A stretch of 64,000 nucleotides of DNA from Polaribacter dokdonensis. GTDB taxonomy: Bacteria > Bacteroidota > Bacteroidia > Flavobacteriales > Flavobacteriaceae. The notes under the pieces were generated by a model. That model ran no database searches. It had not been told where the DNA came from and saw only the letters and a program-made list of their open reading frames with translations. How positions within the stretch are numbered: the first letter of the stretch is position 1; each line of letters begins with the position of its first letter. Of this stretch, positions 52,412 through 60,524 are shown piece after piece. The DNA is taken from NCBI RefSeq assembly GCF_024362345.1, contig NZ_CP101505.1:2997501-3061500 (forward strand), in the 5' to 3' direction. A program made the translations under genes and the position numbers.

Positions 52412-53287
52412 ATGCAAAAATTTGTTGGTACAGGTGTAGCTTTAATTACACCCTTTAAAGAAGATTTATCTGTAGATGTTGAGGCACTTAAAAAGTTAGT
52501 AAACTTTAATATAGAAAATGGTACAAATTATTTGGTAATTAATGGTACAACAGGTGAAAGTGCTACTATTACTAAAGAAGAAAAACAGCAGATTATAGAT
52601 GTAATTATTAAAGAGAACAATAAAAGAGTCCCTTTAGTATTAGGTGTTGGTGGTAACAATACAGCTGAAGTTGTTAAAGAATTTAAAACTAGAGATTTTA
52701 CAGGTATAGATGGTATTTTATCTGTAGCACCTTACTATAGTAAACCAACGCAAGAAGGGTTTTATCAACATTACAAAGCTTTAGCAGAAGCAACAGAGTT
52801 GCCAATAATTTTATACAATGTTCCTGGTAGAACTGCCAAAAATATGGAGCCAGCAACAACAATTAGGTTAGCCAATGATTTTACCAATATTGTAGGTGTA
52901 AAAGAAGCTGGTAATATACAGCAACAATACAATAGCTTATTAAAAGATAAACCAAAAGATTTCTTAGTTATTTCTGGAGACGATGATTTAGCTTTAGGTG
53001 TAGCCTTAGCAGGTGGTTCAGGAGTAATTTCTGTAATTGGTCAGGCTTTTCCAGCTGAATTTTCTAAAATGATTCAATTAGGTTTAGAAGGTAAAAACAA
53101 AGAAGCTTATCAAATTCATTTTAAGTTGATGGATATTATCGACTATATTTTTGAAGAAAACAATCCTGCAGGAATTAAAACTGTTTTAAAAGAGTTAAGT
53201 ATTTGTGGTAATGAAGTGCGTTTACCATTAGTAAAAGCTAGTAATCAGTTAACAGAAAAGATAGCTAAATATGTAGCTTCTTTCTAA
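52412..53287 (+). CDS. dapA: 4-hydroxy-tetrahydrodipicolinate synthase
   Basis: 291-residue TIM-barrel aldolase of lysine/diaminopimelate synthesis, condensing pyruvate with aspartate semialdehyde. Catalytic residues: Thr46/Thr47 in NGTTGES, Tyr135 in ILYNVPGRT and Schiff-base Lys164 in GVKEA. Diaminopimelate is needed for cell-wall peptidoglycan. Length standard. Confidence 0.97.
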   Translation: MQKFVGTGVALITPFKEDLSVDVEALKKLVNFNIENGTNYLVINGTTGESATITKEEKQQIIDVIIKENNKRVPLVLGVGGNNTAEVVKEFKTRDFTGIDGILSVAPYYSKPTQEGFYQHYKALAEATELPIILYNVPGRTAKNMEPATTIRLANDFTNIVGVKEAGNIQQQYNSLLKDKPKDFLVISGDDDLALGVALAGGSGVISVIGQAFPAEFSKMIQLGLEGKNKEAYQIHFKLMDIIDYIFEENNPAGIKTVLKELSICGNEVRLPLVKASNQLTEKIAKYVASF

Positions 53288-53480
53288 TTCTTAACAAACT
53301 TTTAGTATCTTCTTATTAAAATTTTAAGGCTTTTTAATGCATTATTGCATGGTAAATTCGTGGTTTAAACTTTGCTTGAAATTAAGGTAAACTGTAATAC
53401 CAGAATTTAACAAAGTCGAAGTTTTATTTTGATAAAAATAAATGCTTTTATTATCCATAATTAATTCATAATTTTGCAGG

Positions 53481-54350
53481 ATGCAAAAAATTAAAAATTT
53501 AGCGTATTTATTGGCTTTAAGTCTTTTATTAAACTCTTGTGGTGAATACCAAAAAGTGTTAAATAAAGGTAGTGTAGAAGAAAAATACAAGATGGCCGTA
53601 AAAATGTACGAAACAAAAAAATTTAGCAAGGCATTGCGTTTGTTCGAAAAAATTACACCAGCTTACAGAGGTAAACCACAAATGGAGCGTATTCAGTTTA
53701 TGGTTGCACAGGCTAATTTTAATGTAAAAAATTATACAACTGCTGGGTATTATTTTGATCGTTTTACAAAAAACTATCCAAGTAGTTCTAAGAATGAAGA
53801 AGCAGCTTTTTTATCTGCATATAGTTACAAGTTAGCATCACCAGTTTCGAGTAAAGATCCTACAGATACTAGAAAAGCATTAGAAGCTTTTCAGATGTTT
53901 ATTAACAACTATCCAGATTCAGATAAAGTAGAAGAAGCTAATGAGAACTATAAAGAATTAAGATATAAATTACAGAAAAAATATTTCGATATTGCAAAAG
54001 TGTATTACACAACTGCAGATTATGATATGAGAAACTACAAAGCTGCAATACAAGCTTTTGATAATCTTTTATCAGATTATTTAGGTTCTGAATTTAAAGA
54101 AGAAGCTTTATATTACAGATTAAAAGCAGCTCATGATTTTGTGCTTAAAAGTACAGAAAGAAGAAGACCAGAAAGAATTAAGGATGCTATTGAAGCATAT
54201 GATAAATTAGTAAGAAATTACCCAGAATCTCAGTTTTTAGAAGACGCTAATGAAATGTTAGCTACATTACAAAAAGAAGAAGTAAGAGTAGCTGCACTTA
54301 TGGCAAAAGTAAAAGAAATAGAAAAAGGTAAGGTTTTAAATAATAATTAA
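53481..54350 (+). CDS. bamD: Outer-membrane assembly lipoprotein BamD
   Basis: 289-residue lipoprotein: lipobox LLNSC (Cys20), then five TPR-like units (about 30-260): YKMAVKMYETKKFSKALRLFEKITPAYRG, ..FDRFTKNYPSSSKNEEAAFLSAYSYK, and others. BamD is the essential helper of BamA for outer-membrane protein insertion. First gene of the run bamD-rpoZ-coaBC-DUF4835-recN. A TAATTTTG box lies only 5 bases before the ATG and is too close to be its promoter with this start. Confidence 0.92.
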   Translation: MQKIKNLAYLLALSLLLNSCGEYQKVLNKGSVEEKYKMAVKMYETKKFSKALRLFEKITPAYRGKPQMERIQFMVAQANFNVKNYTTAGYYFDRFTKNYPSSSKNEEAAFLSAYSYKLASPVSSKDPTDTRKALEAFQMFINNYPDSDKVEEANENYKELRYKLQKKYFDIAKVYYTTADYDMRNYKAAIQAFDNLLSDYLGSEFKEEALYYRLKAAHDFVLKSTERRRPERIKDAIEAYDKLVRNYPESQFLEDANEMLATLQKEEVRVAALMAKVKEIEKGKVLNNN

Positions 54351-54354
54351 TATT

Positions 54355-54675
54355 ATGGATTATAAAGATACAAAAGCAGCTATAAGTACTATTACTTATA
54401 ACAAGAATGAGATTGAAGCACCTACTGAAAATATCTACGAAGCAATTTCTATTATTGCTAAAAGAGCAAATCAAATTAATTCTGATTTAAAGAAAGAATT
54501 AGTAGATAAATTAGATGAGTTTGCTACTTATAATGATAGTTTAGAAGAAGTTTTTGAGAACAAAGAGCAAATAGAAGTTTCTAAATTTTACGAGCGTTTA
54601 CCAAAGCCAACTGCAATTGCTGTAGAAGAATGGTTAAATGACAAAGTATATTACAGAACTCCAGAAGCAGAATAA
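54355..54675 (+). CDS. rpoZ: RNA polymerase omega subunit, Bacteroidota type
   Basis: 106 residues, Rpb6/omega fold: TENIYEAISIIAKRANQINSDLKKEL (the conserved helix) and a C-terminal EEWLNDKVYYRTPEAE peculiar to Bacteroidota. It stabilises assembly of the beta' subunit. Lies 4 bases after bamD and 3 before coaBC. Confidence 0.93.
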   Translation: MDYKDTKAAISTITYNKNEIEAPTENIYEAISIIAKRANQINSDLKKELVDKLDEFATYNDSLEEVFENKEQIEVSKFYERLPKPTAIAVEEWLNDKVYYRTPEAE

Positions 54676-54678
54676 ACC

Positions 54679-55890
54679 ATGTCTGTTTTAAGTGGTAAAA
54701 AAATTCTTTTAGGTATTACTGCAGGAATTGCTGCTTATAAAACAGCCAGTTTAGTTCGCTTACTTATAAAATTAGACGCAGATGTTAAAGTTATTATGAC
54801 ACCTGCGTCTAAAGATTTTATAACACCTCTTACACTTTCCACACTTTCTAAAAACCCTGTTAACTCTACTTTTTATGATAAAGAAGATGAAAACGAGGTT
54901 TGGAACAACCATGTAGATTTAGGTCTTTGGGCAGATTATTTTTTAATTGCTCCAGCCACTGCAAATACATTGGCTAAAATGGCAAATGGTATTTGCGATA
55001 ATTTATTATTAGCAACTTACTTATCTGCAAAATGTCCAGTTTATTTTGCACCTGCAATGGATTTGGATATGTATAAACATCCATCAACCATAGAAAGTTT
55101 ATCTAAACTTCAATCCTTTAAAAACATTATGATTCCTGCTACTTCTGGAGAACTAGCTAGTGGCTTAGTTGGCGAAGGTAGAATGGCTGAGCCAGAAGAT
55201 ATTGTTTCATTTATAGAGAAAGATGTATTTTCTAAATTACCTTTAAAAGGTAAAAAGGTATTAATTACTGCTGGGCCAACTTACGAGGCAATAGATCCTG
55301 TGCGTTTTATAGGTAATCATTCTTCAGGTAAAATGGGTTTTGCAATTGCTAAAACTGCTGCAAATCTAGGTGCAGAAGTATATTTAATTTCTGGACCAAG
55401 TCATCAACAGATTAAACATTCATTAATACATAGAATTAATGTAGTTTCTGCAGAAGAAATGTATGCAGAAGCACATAATTATTTTAAAGATGTAGATATA
55501 GCAATATTATCTGCAGCAGTTGCAGATTATAAGCCAAAAAATGTTGTAGATCAGAAAATAAAAAAGAAAGATGCTTCGTTAACTATTGAGTTAGCACCAA
55601 CAAAAGATATTTTAGCATCTCTTGGAGCTATCAAAAAGCAACAATTCTTAGTAGGTTTTGCTTTAGAGACGAATAATGAATTAGAAAATGCAAAAAATAA
55701 AATAAAGCGTAAAAATTTAGACGCTATTGTTTTAAACTCACTCAGAGATAAAGGTGCAGGTTTTGCAACGAATACAAATAAAATTACTATTATTGATAAA
55801 GATTTTAATGAGAAACCATTTAATTTAAAATCTAAAAATGAGGTTGCTAAAGATATCATCAACGAAATTATAATTAAGCTACATGCGTAA
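54679..55890 (+). CDS. coaBC: Bifunctional phosphopantothenoylcysteine decarboxylase/synthetase
   Basis: 403 residues, two enzymes of coenzyme A synthesis. CoaC part (1-about 185): flavin-binding KKILLGITAGIAAYKTASLVRLL, the active-site His of NHVDLGLWADYFLIAPATANTLAKMANGICDNLL and APAMDLDMYKHP. CoaB part (about 188-403): GKKVLITAGPTYEAIDPVRFIGNHSSGKMG and LAPTKDIL. The start follows rpoZ closely, and the end overlaps the next gene by 8 bases. Confidence 0.96.
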   Translation: MSVLSGKKILLGITAGIAAYKTASLVRLLIKLDADVKVIMTPASKDFITPLTLSTLSKNPVNSTFYDKEDENEVWNNHVDLGLWADYFLIAPATANTLAKMANGICDNLLLATYLSAKCPVYFAPAMDLDMYKHPSTIESLSKLQSFKNIMIPATSGELASGLVGEGRMAEPEDIVSFIEKDVFSKLPLKGKKVLITAGPTYEAIDPVRFIGNHSSGKMGFAIAKTAANLGAEVYLISGPSHQQIKHSLIHRINVVSAEEMYAEAHNYFKDVDIAILSAAVADYKPKNVVDQKIKKKDASLTIELAPTKDILASLGAIKKQQFLVGFALETNNELENAKNKIKRKNLDAIVLNSLRDKGAGFATNTNKITIIDKDFNEKPFNLKSKNEVAKDIINEIIIKLHA

Positions 55891-56773
55891 TCTATTAGTG
55901 CTTTTTATTTTGTTATTGTTTGCCAATGAAATTAATTCGCAAGAATTAAATTGTTCGGTAAAAATAAATTACGAGCAAATTGCTGGTTCTAATAGGCAAG
56001 TATTTGTAACCTTAGAAAATGCATTATCAGAATTTATCAATAAAACAAAATGGACAGACAGAGTTGTTCAGGCAGAGGAAAGAGTAGATTGTGCAATGAA
56101 CATAATTATTACCTCTAGAAACGATAATACTTTTAATGCAACTTTACAAGTGCAATCTTCAAGACCAATTTATGGCTCAAGTTATTTAACACCTATACTA
56201 AATATTAAGGATAACGATTTTACATTTCGTTACAATGAGTTTGATCCTTTAAACTATAATAGAAACGCTTTTGATAGTAATTTAATTTCTACCATTGTTT
56301 TTTATGTATATACCATTTTAGGAGTAGATGCAGATACCTTCTCAAAATTTGGTGGAGATTTCGAATTAAAAGAAGCACAGAATGTGATGTTACAAGCACA
56401 GCAAAGTGGGTTAGCTTCTTGGCAAAATGTGGTTGGTAAACAAAATCGCTATTTGTTGATAGATAATATATTAGCTCCTAAACTTAAAAAGTATAGAGAG
56501 GTACTTTACGATTATCATATAAAAGGAATGGACAATTTTGTATCGAACAAAGAGTTTGCAAAACAGACTATAGAAGCCAGTGTGCTTTCTATGGAGCAAC
56601 TTTTTAATAAAACAGTAGGTAACTATTTGATTAGAATCTTTTTTGATGCCAAAGCCAATGAGATTGTAAATATTTATTCAGATGGACCAAGAACTAAAAA
56701 TAGTTCTAATGTTAGTAGAACCTTAAAAAGAATTTCTCCAAATAATAATGCAAAGTGGAGAAATATTGAGTAA
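55883..56773 (+). CDS. DUF4835-family exported protein
   Basis: 296 residues; signal peptide about 1-18 (..EINSQ). Matches the DUF4835 family found beside coaBC and recN throughout Bacteroidota (LNCSVKINYEQIAGSNRQVFVTLENALSEFINKTKWT, FDPLNYNRNAFDSNLISTIVFYVYTILGVDADTF). Function not established; the neighbourhood and signal peptide suggest an envelope role. The ATG overlaps coaBC by 8 bases. Confidence 0.93.
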   Translation: MRNLLVLFILLLFANEINSQELNCSVKINYEQIAGSNRQVFVTLENALSEFINKTKWTDRVVQAEERVDCAMNIIITSRNDNTFNATLQVQSSRPIYGSSYLTPILNIKDNDFTFRYNEFDPLNYNRNAFDSNLISTIVFYVYTILGVDADTFSKFGGDFELKEAQNVMLQAQQSGLASWQNVVGKQNRYLLIDNILAPKLKKYREVLYDYHIKGMDNFVSNKEFAKQTIEASVLSMEQLFNKTVGNYLIRIFFDAKANEIVNIYSDGPRTKNSSNVSRTLKRISPNNNAKWRNIE

Positions 56774-56833
56774 TTTTTTCTTTTAATTTTCTAATTTTAT
56801 TTCACTAATTTTAACCTATAAAAATTAGTACAC

Positions 56834-58486
56834 TTGCTTACACAACTTTCTATTAATAACTATGCTTTAATCAATCAATTAGCCATTGATTTTTCTTCTG
56901 GTTTATCTATAATTACTGGAGAAACTGGTGCAGGTAAATCCATTTTATTGGGTGCATTAGGCTTGGTTTTAGGGAATAGAGCAGATTTATCATCTCTAAA
57001 AGATACCTCAAGAAAATGTGTGGTAGAAGCCAAGGTTGCTATAGAAAATTATAACTTAAAAGCTTTTTTTAACGAAGTAGATTTAGATTACGAAGCAGAA
57101 ACAATTATTAGAAGAGAAATTTTACCTTCAGGTAAATCTAGAGCTTTCGTAAATGATACACCTGTTAAACTTAGTGTTTTAAACGAGTTGAGAGTAAAAT
57201 TAATAGATGTGCATTCACAGCATCAAACCATGCAATTGTCAGATAATAGTTTTCAGTTTACAATTTTAGATGCACTTGCAAAAAATCAAAGCGAATTAGA
57301 GAAGTACGTTGTACATTTCAAAAAACTAAATCAGTTAAAAAAGGAATTTCAAGAATTAGAACAAGCTCAAAAAGAGGCCAATCAAAAACACGATTATAAT
57401 TTACATTTGTTTAATGAGTTAGATGAAGCAAATGTAAAGGTAGATGAGCAAGAAGAGTTAGAAGAAAAGCTAGAAAAACTTAATAACATAGAAGATATAA
57501 AGCTTAATCTTTCAGAAGCTTTAGAAATATCAGAAAATGAAGAAATTGGGCTACAGAATTTACTCTCTACATTAGAGAATAGATTGTCTAAAATATCTTC
57601 TTTTTCTAAAGAATATCAGAGTCTATCAGAAAGAATCACTTCAGTAAAAATTGAGTTCGATGATATTGTTGCAGAATTAGAAAATGCAAATGATAATGTA
57701 GATTTCAATCCTAATGAAATTGAGGAATTAAATGACAGGCTTCAATTAATCTATAATTTACAGAAAAAGCATTATGTAAATTCTAACCAAGAGCTACTAA
57801 CTATTCTAGAAGAATTGGCAGACAAAGTTTCTCAAGTAGAAAATGCAGAGGAAACTATCAATAATAAAAAGAAGGAGATTGAAATTGTATCAAAAAAATT
57901 AGATGCAATTGCTTTAATCATCACAAAAAATAGAACAAAAGCAATACCTAATTTAACCAAAGAATTAGAAACACTTTTAGCAGATTTAGGAATGGAAAAC
58001 GCTCGTTTTTCTATAAAAGTAAAACCTACAACTTCTTATTTTACCAATGGTAAAGATGAACTTTCGTTTTTATTTTCAGCAAATAAAGGAGGAAATTTCG
58101 GTGAATTAAAAAAAGTGGCTTCAGGTGGAGAGTTATCTAGAATAATGCTTTCAGTAAAAAAAGTGTTATCTGCAAATACACAATTACCAACTATTATTTT
58201 CGATGAAATAGATACAGGTGTTTCAGGAGAGGTTTCTAATAAAATAGCTGCTATAATGCAACAAATGAGTAAAAATATGCAAGTAATTGCAATTACTCAT
58301 TTACCACAAATTGCAGCAAAAGGTAATAACCATTACAAAGTATTTAAGAAGGAAATTAAGGGTGTAACTACAACCAACTTAAAACAACTTTCTACAGAAG
58401 AAAGAGTGGTAGAAATAGCAGAAATGTTAAGTGGTAAAGACATTTCAGATTCAGCTTTAACGCATGCAAAAGAGTTATTAAATTAA
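56834..58486 (+). CDS. recN: DNA repair protein RecN
   Basis: 550-residue SMC-like ATPase that helps join double-strand break ends. Walker A GETGAGKSILLGALG (about 29-44), a long coiled coil (about 155-370, LKKEFQELEQAQKEANQKHD and similar), signature SGGELSRIMLSVKK, Walker B TIIFDEIDTGVSG and switch His ITHLPQIAA. The start codon is TTG (56834-56836); there is no nearby ATG and the family begins MLxxLSIxNYALI. 60 bases after DUF4835. Confidence 0.95.
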   Translation: MLTQLSINNYALINQLAIDFSSGLSIITGETGAGKSILLGALGLVLGNRADLSSLKDTSRKCVVEAKVAIENYNLKAFFNEVDLDYEAETIIRREILPSGKSRAFVNDTPVKLSVLNELRVKLIDVHSQHQTMQLSDNSFQFTILDALAKNQSELEKYVVHFKKLNQLKKEFQELEQAQKEANQKHDYNLHLFNELDEANVKVDEQEELEEKLEKLNNIEDIKLNLSEALEISENEEIGLQNLLSTLENRLSKISSFSKEYQSLSERITSVKIEFDDIVAELENANDNVDFNPNEIEELNDRLQLIYNLQKKHYVNSNQELLTILEELADKVSQVENAEETINNKKKEIEIVSKKLDAIALIITKNRTKAIPNLTKELETLLADLGMENARFSIKVKPTTSYFTNGKDELSFLFSANKGGNFGELKKVASGGELSRIMLSVKKVLSANTQLPTIIFDEIDTGVSGEVSNKIAAIMQQMSKNMQVIAITHLPQIAAKGNNHYKVFKKEIKGVTTTNLKQLSTEERVVEIAEMLSGKDISDSALTHAKELLN

Positions 58487-58538
58487 GTATCTTTGCTGCA
58501 TCAACTAAAAAATAACCAGTAAACGAATATCTAGTATT

Positions 58539-59354
58539 ATGTACAATTTATTAAAAGGAAAAAGAGGAATAATTTTTGGAGCTTTAAATGAGCAATCAAT
58601 TGCTTGGAAAGTAGCAGAAAGAGCACATGAAGAAGGTGCAACTTTCGTTTTAACAAATGCACCAATTGCTTTAAGAATGGGTGAGTTAAATGCTTTAGCA
58701 GAAAAAACAAATTCTCAGGTTATTGGAGCAGATGCAACTTCTATGGATGATTTAAACAATCTTGTAGAAAAATCTATGGAAATTCTAGGAGGTAAAATAG
58801 ACTTTGTTTTACATTCAATTGGTATGTCTGTAAACGTTCGTAAAGGAAAGCACTATACAGATCCAAAATATGATTTTACCACAAAAGGATGGGACATTTC
58901 TGCAGTATCTTTTCATAAAGTTATGAATGTGTTATATAACAAAAATGCCATGAGTGAGTGGGGTTCTATTGTTGCTTTAACATATATGGCTGCACAGAGA
59001 GTATTTCCAGACTATAATGATATGGCTGATAATAAAGCCTATTTAGAAAGTATTGCACGTAGTTTTGGTTACTTCTTTGGTAGAGATCACAAAGTTCGTG
59101 TAAACACAATTTCTCAATCGCCAACACCAACTACTGCAGGTAGTGGAGTTAAAGGTTTTGATGGTTTTATAGAATATGCAGAAAAAATGAGTCCATTAGG
59201 TAATGCAACAGCTTTAGAATGTGCAGACTATACCATTACAATGTTCTCAGATTTAACTAAGAAAGTAACTTTACAGAACTTATTTCATGATGGAGGTTTC
59301 TCTAATATGGGTGTAAGTGATCCAGTTATGGATAAATTTGTGGGCGAAGAATAA
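58539..59354 (+). CDS. fabI: Enoyl-ACP reductase FabI
   Basis: 271-residue NADH-dependent enoyl-ACP reductase, the last step of each fatty-acid elongation cycle. SDR features: GIIFGALNEQSIAWKVAE (nucleotide loop of the FabI type, 10-27), DFVLHSIGM, and the active site VALTYMAAQRVFPDYNDMADNKAYLES with the Y-x6-K pair. Its own promoter region was not obvious. A REP-like element and a terminator follow it. Confidence 0.95.
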   Translation: MYNLLKGKRGIIFGALNEQSIAWKVAERAHEEGATFVLTNAPIALRMGELNALAEKTNSQVIGADATSMDDLNNLVEKSMEILGGKIDFVLHSIGMSVNVRKGKHYTDPKYDFTTKGWDISAVSFHKVMNVLYNKNAMSEWGSIVALTYMAAQRVFPDYNDMADNKAYLESIARSFGYFFGRDHKVRVNTISQSPTPTTAGSGVKGFDGFIEYAEKMSPLGNATALECADYTITMFSDLTKKVTLQNLFHDGGFSNMGVSDPVMDKFVGEE

Positions 59355-59369
59355 AAGTATTTGAAGCAA

Positions 59370-59450
59370 TTTCCTTCTTTCACTACTCGCTTTTTTCGGC
59401 TCTCAGAAGAGCTCAAACAAGTCGTTCAATCAGGGCTAAACTTGTTTGCC
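59370..59450. repeat. Second REP-like intergenic element
   Basis: Contains a perfect 9-bp stem CAAACAAGT / ACTTGTTTG (59414-59422, 59440-59448) with a 17-base loop and a smaller CTCT / AAGAG hairpin (59400-59413), preceded by TTTCACTACTCGC. Base composition is richer in GC than its flanks. The pattern is reminiscent of dispersed repeats in Tenacibaculum/Polaribacter genomes as I recall them. Confidence 0.5.
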
Positions 59451-59467
59451 AACTATAGTAAAATATT

Positions 59468-59500
59468 AAAATGCAAATCTAATTTAGGTTTGCATTTTTT
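59468..59500 (+). terminator. Intrinsic terminator of fabI
   Basis: AAAATGCAAA (59468-59477) pairs with TTTGCATTTT (59489-59498); the stem extends inward through CTAA/TTAG with one G-T pair; T run follows. Confidence 0.85.
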
Positions 59501-59539
59501 GTATTTTTACAACAACTACAATAGTAAAATCAGTTTTCA

Positions 59540-60499
59540 TTGCAGAATATCAAATTTTCTATCATTATTCCAGTATACAATCGTCCAAAAGAAATAGATG
59601 AATTGCTGGCTAGTTTAGTAACTCAAAATTTTGATGCCGAATTTGAAGTTCTAGTTATAGAAGATGGCTCGTCTGAAACATGTAAAGCTATAGTAGAAAG
59701 TTATAATTCTCAACTGAGCAATGTATCCTATCATTTTAAAGAAAATTCAGGAGCAGGAGCTAGTAGAAATTATGGTATGCAAAAAGCATTAGGTAATTAC
59801 TTTATCATTTTAGATTCAGACGTAATTTTACATAAAAATTACTTATCAGAAGTTAAAAAGGCTTTAGAAGAAAACTATACAGATGCTTTTGGTGGGCCAG
59901 ATGCTGCTCATAAAAGTTTTACATATTTACAAAAGGCTATTAACTATTCTATGACTTCTGTATTAACCACAGGTGGAATTCGTGGTAAAAAACAGGCTGT
60001 AGGTAAGTTTCAACCAAGAAGTTTTAATCTAGGAATCTCTAAAATTGCCTTTGAAAAAACACAAGGTTTCTCTAAAATGAAAAATGGAGAAGATATAGAG
60101 CTTACTTTTAGATTGTGGGATAATGGTTTTAAAACACAATTAATAGACAAAGCTTTTGTTTATCATAAAAGAAGAAGTTCTATACCACAGTTTTACAAGC
60201 AAACGTTTGGTTTTGGAACTGCAAGGCCAATACTAAACAAGAAATTTCCATCAACTGCAAAAATCACTTATTGGTTTCCAAGTTTATTTATTTTGGGTTT
60301 AGCTTTAGGTATAGTTCTAGCTTTATTTGGTAATGTATATCTGATTAGTTTCTATTATTTATACTTTATAGCACTCTTGTTAGATGCTATTTTCAAAAAC
60401 GGAATAATAGTTGGTTTTTTAGCTATATTTACTTCATTAACCCAATTTTTAGGGTATGGTTTAGGTTTCTTAAAAACACAATTTAATAACAATAACTAA
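59540..60499 (+). CDS. Family 2 glycosyltransferase
   Basis: 319 residues, GT-A fold: FSIIIPVYNRPKEIDELLASL at the start, VIEDGSSE, ENSGAGASRNYGMQKAL, the D-x-D metal motif as LDSDVIL (about 92-98), and NGEDIELTFRLWDNG with the ED pair. C-terminal hydrophobic helices (about 250-310) anchor it to the membrane. It probably transfers a sugar for surface polysaccharide or glycolipid; donor and acceptor unknown. Start codon TTG (59540-59542); the N-terminal strand needs it and no ATG precedes. Confidence 0.9.
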   Translation: MQNIKFSIIIPVYNRPKEIDELLASLVTQNFDAEFEVLVIEDGSSETCKAIVESYNSQLSNVSYHFKENSGAGASRNYGMQKALGNYFIILDSDVILHKNYLSEVKKALEENYTDAFGGPDAAHKSFTYLQKAINYSMTSVLTTGGIRGKKQAVGKFQPRSFNLGISKIAFEKTQGFSKMKNGEDIELTFRLWDNGFKTQLIDKAFVYHKRRSSIPQFYKQTFGFGTARPILNKKFPSTAKITYWFPSLFILGLALGIVLALFGNVYLISFYYLYFIALLLDAIFKNGIIVGFLAIFTSLTQFLGYGLGFLKTQFNNNN

Positions 60500-60524
60500 C
60501 ACTTAATTTAAATTATAACTAAAC

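Noticed and set aside
53342..53629. Minus-strand frame around the bamD promoter region
   Set aside because: Mostly antisense to bamD; the 38-residue part outside bamD has no family features or promoter.
59361..59597. 78-codon plus-strand frame after fabI
   Set aside because: It runs through the repeat-like element and terminator into the glycosyltransferase start; composition is not protein-like.
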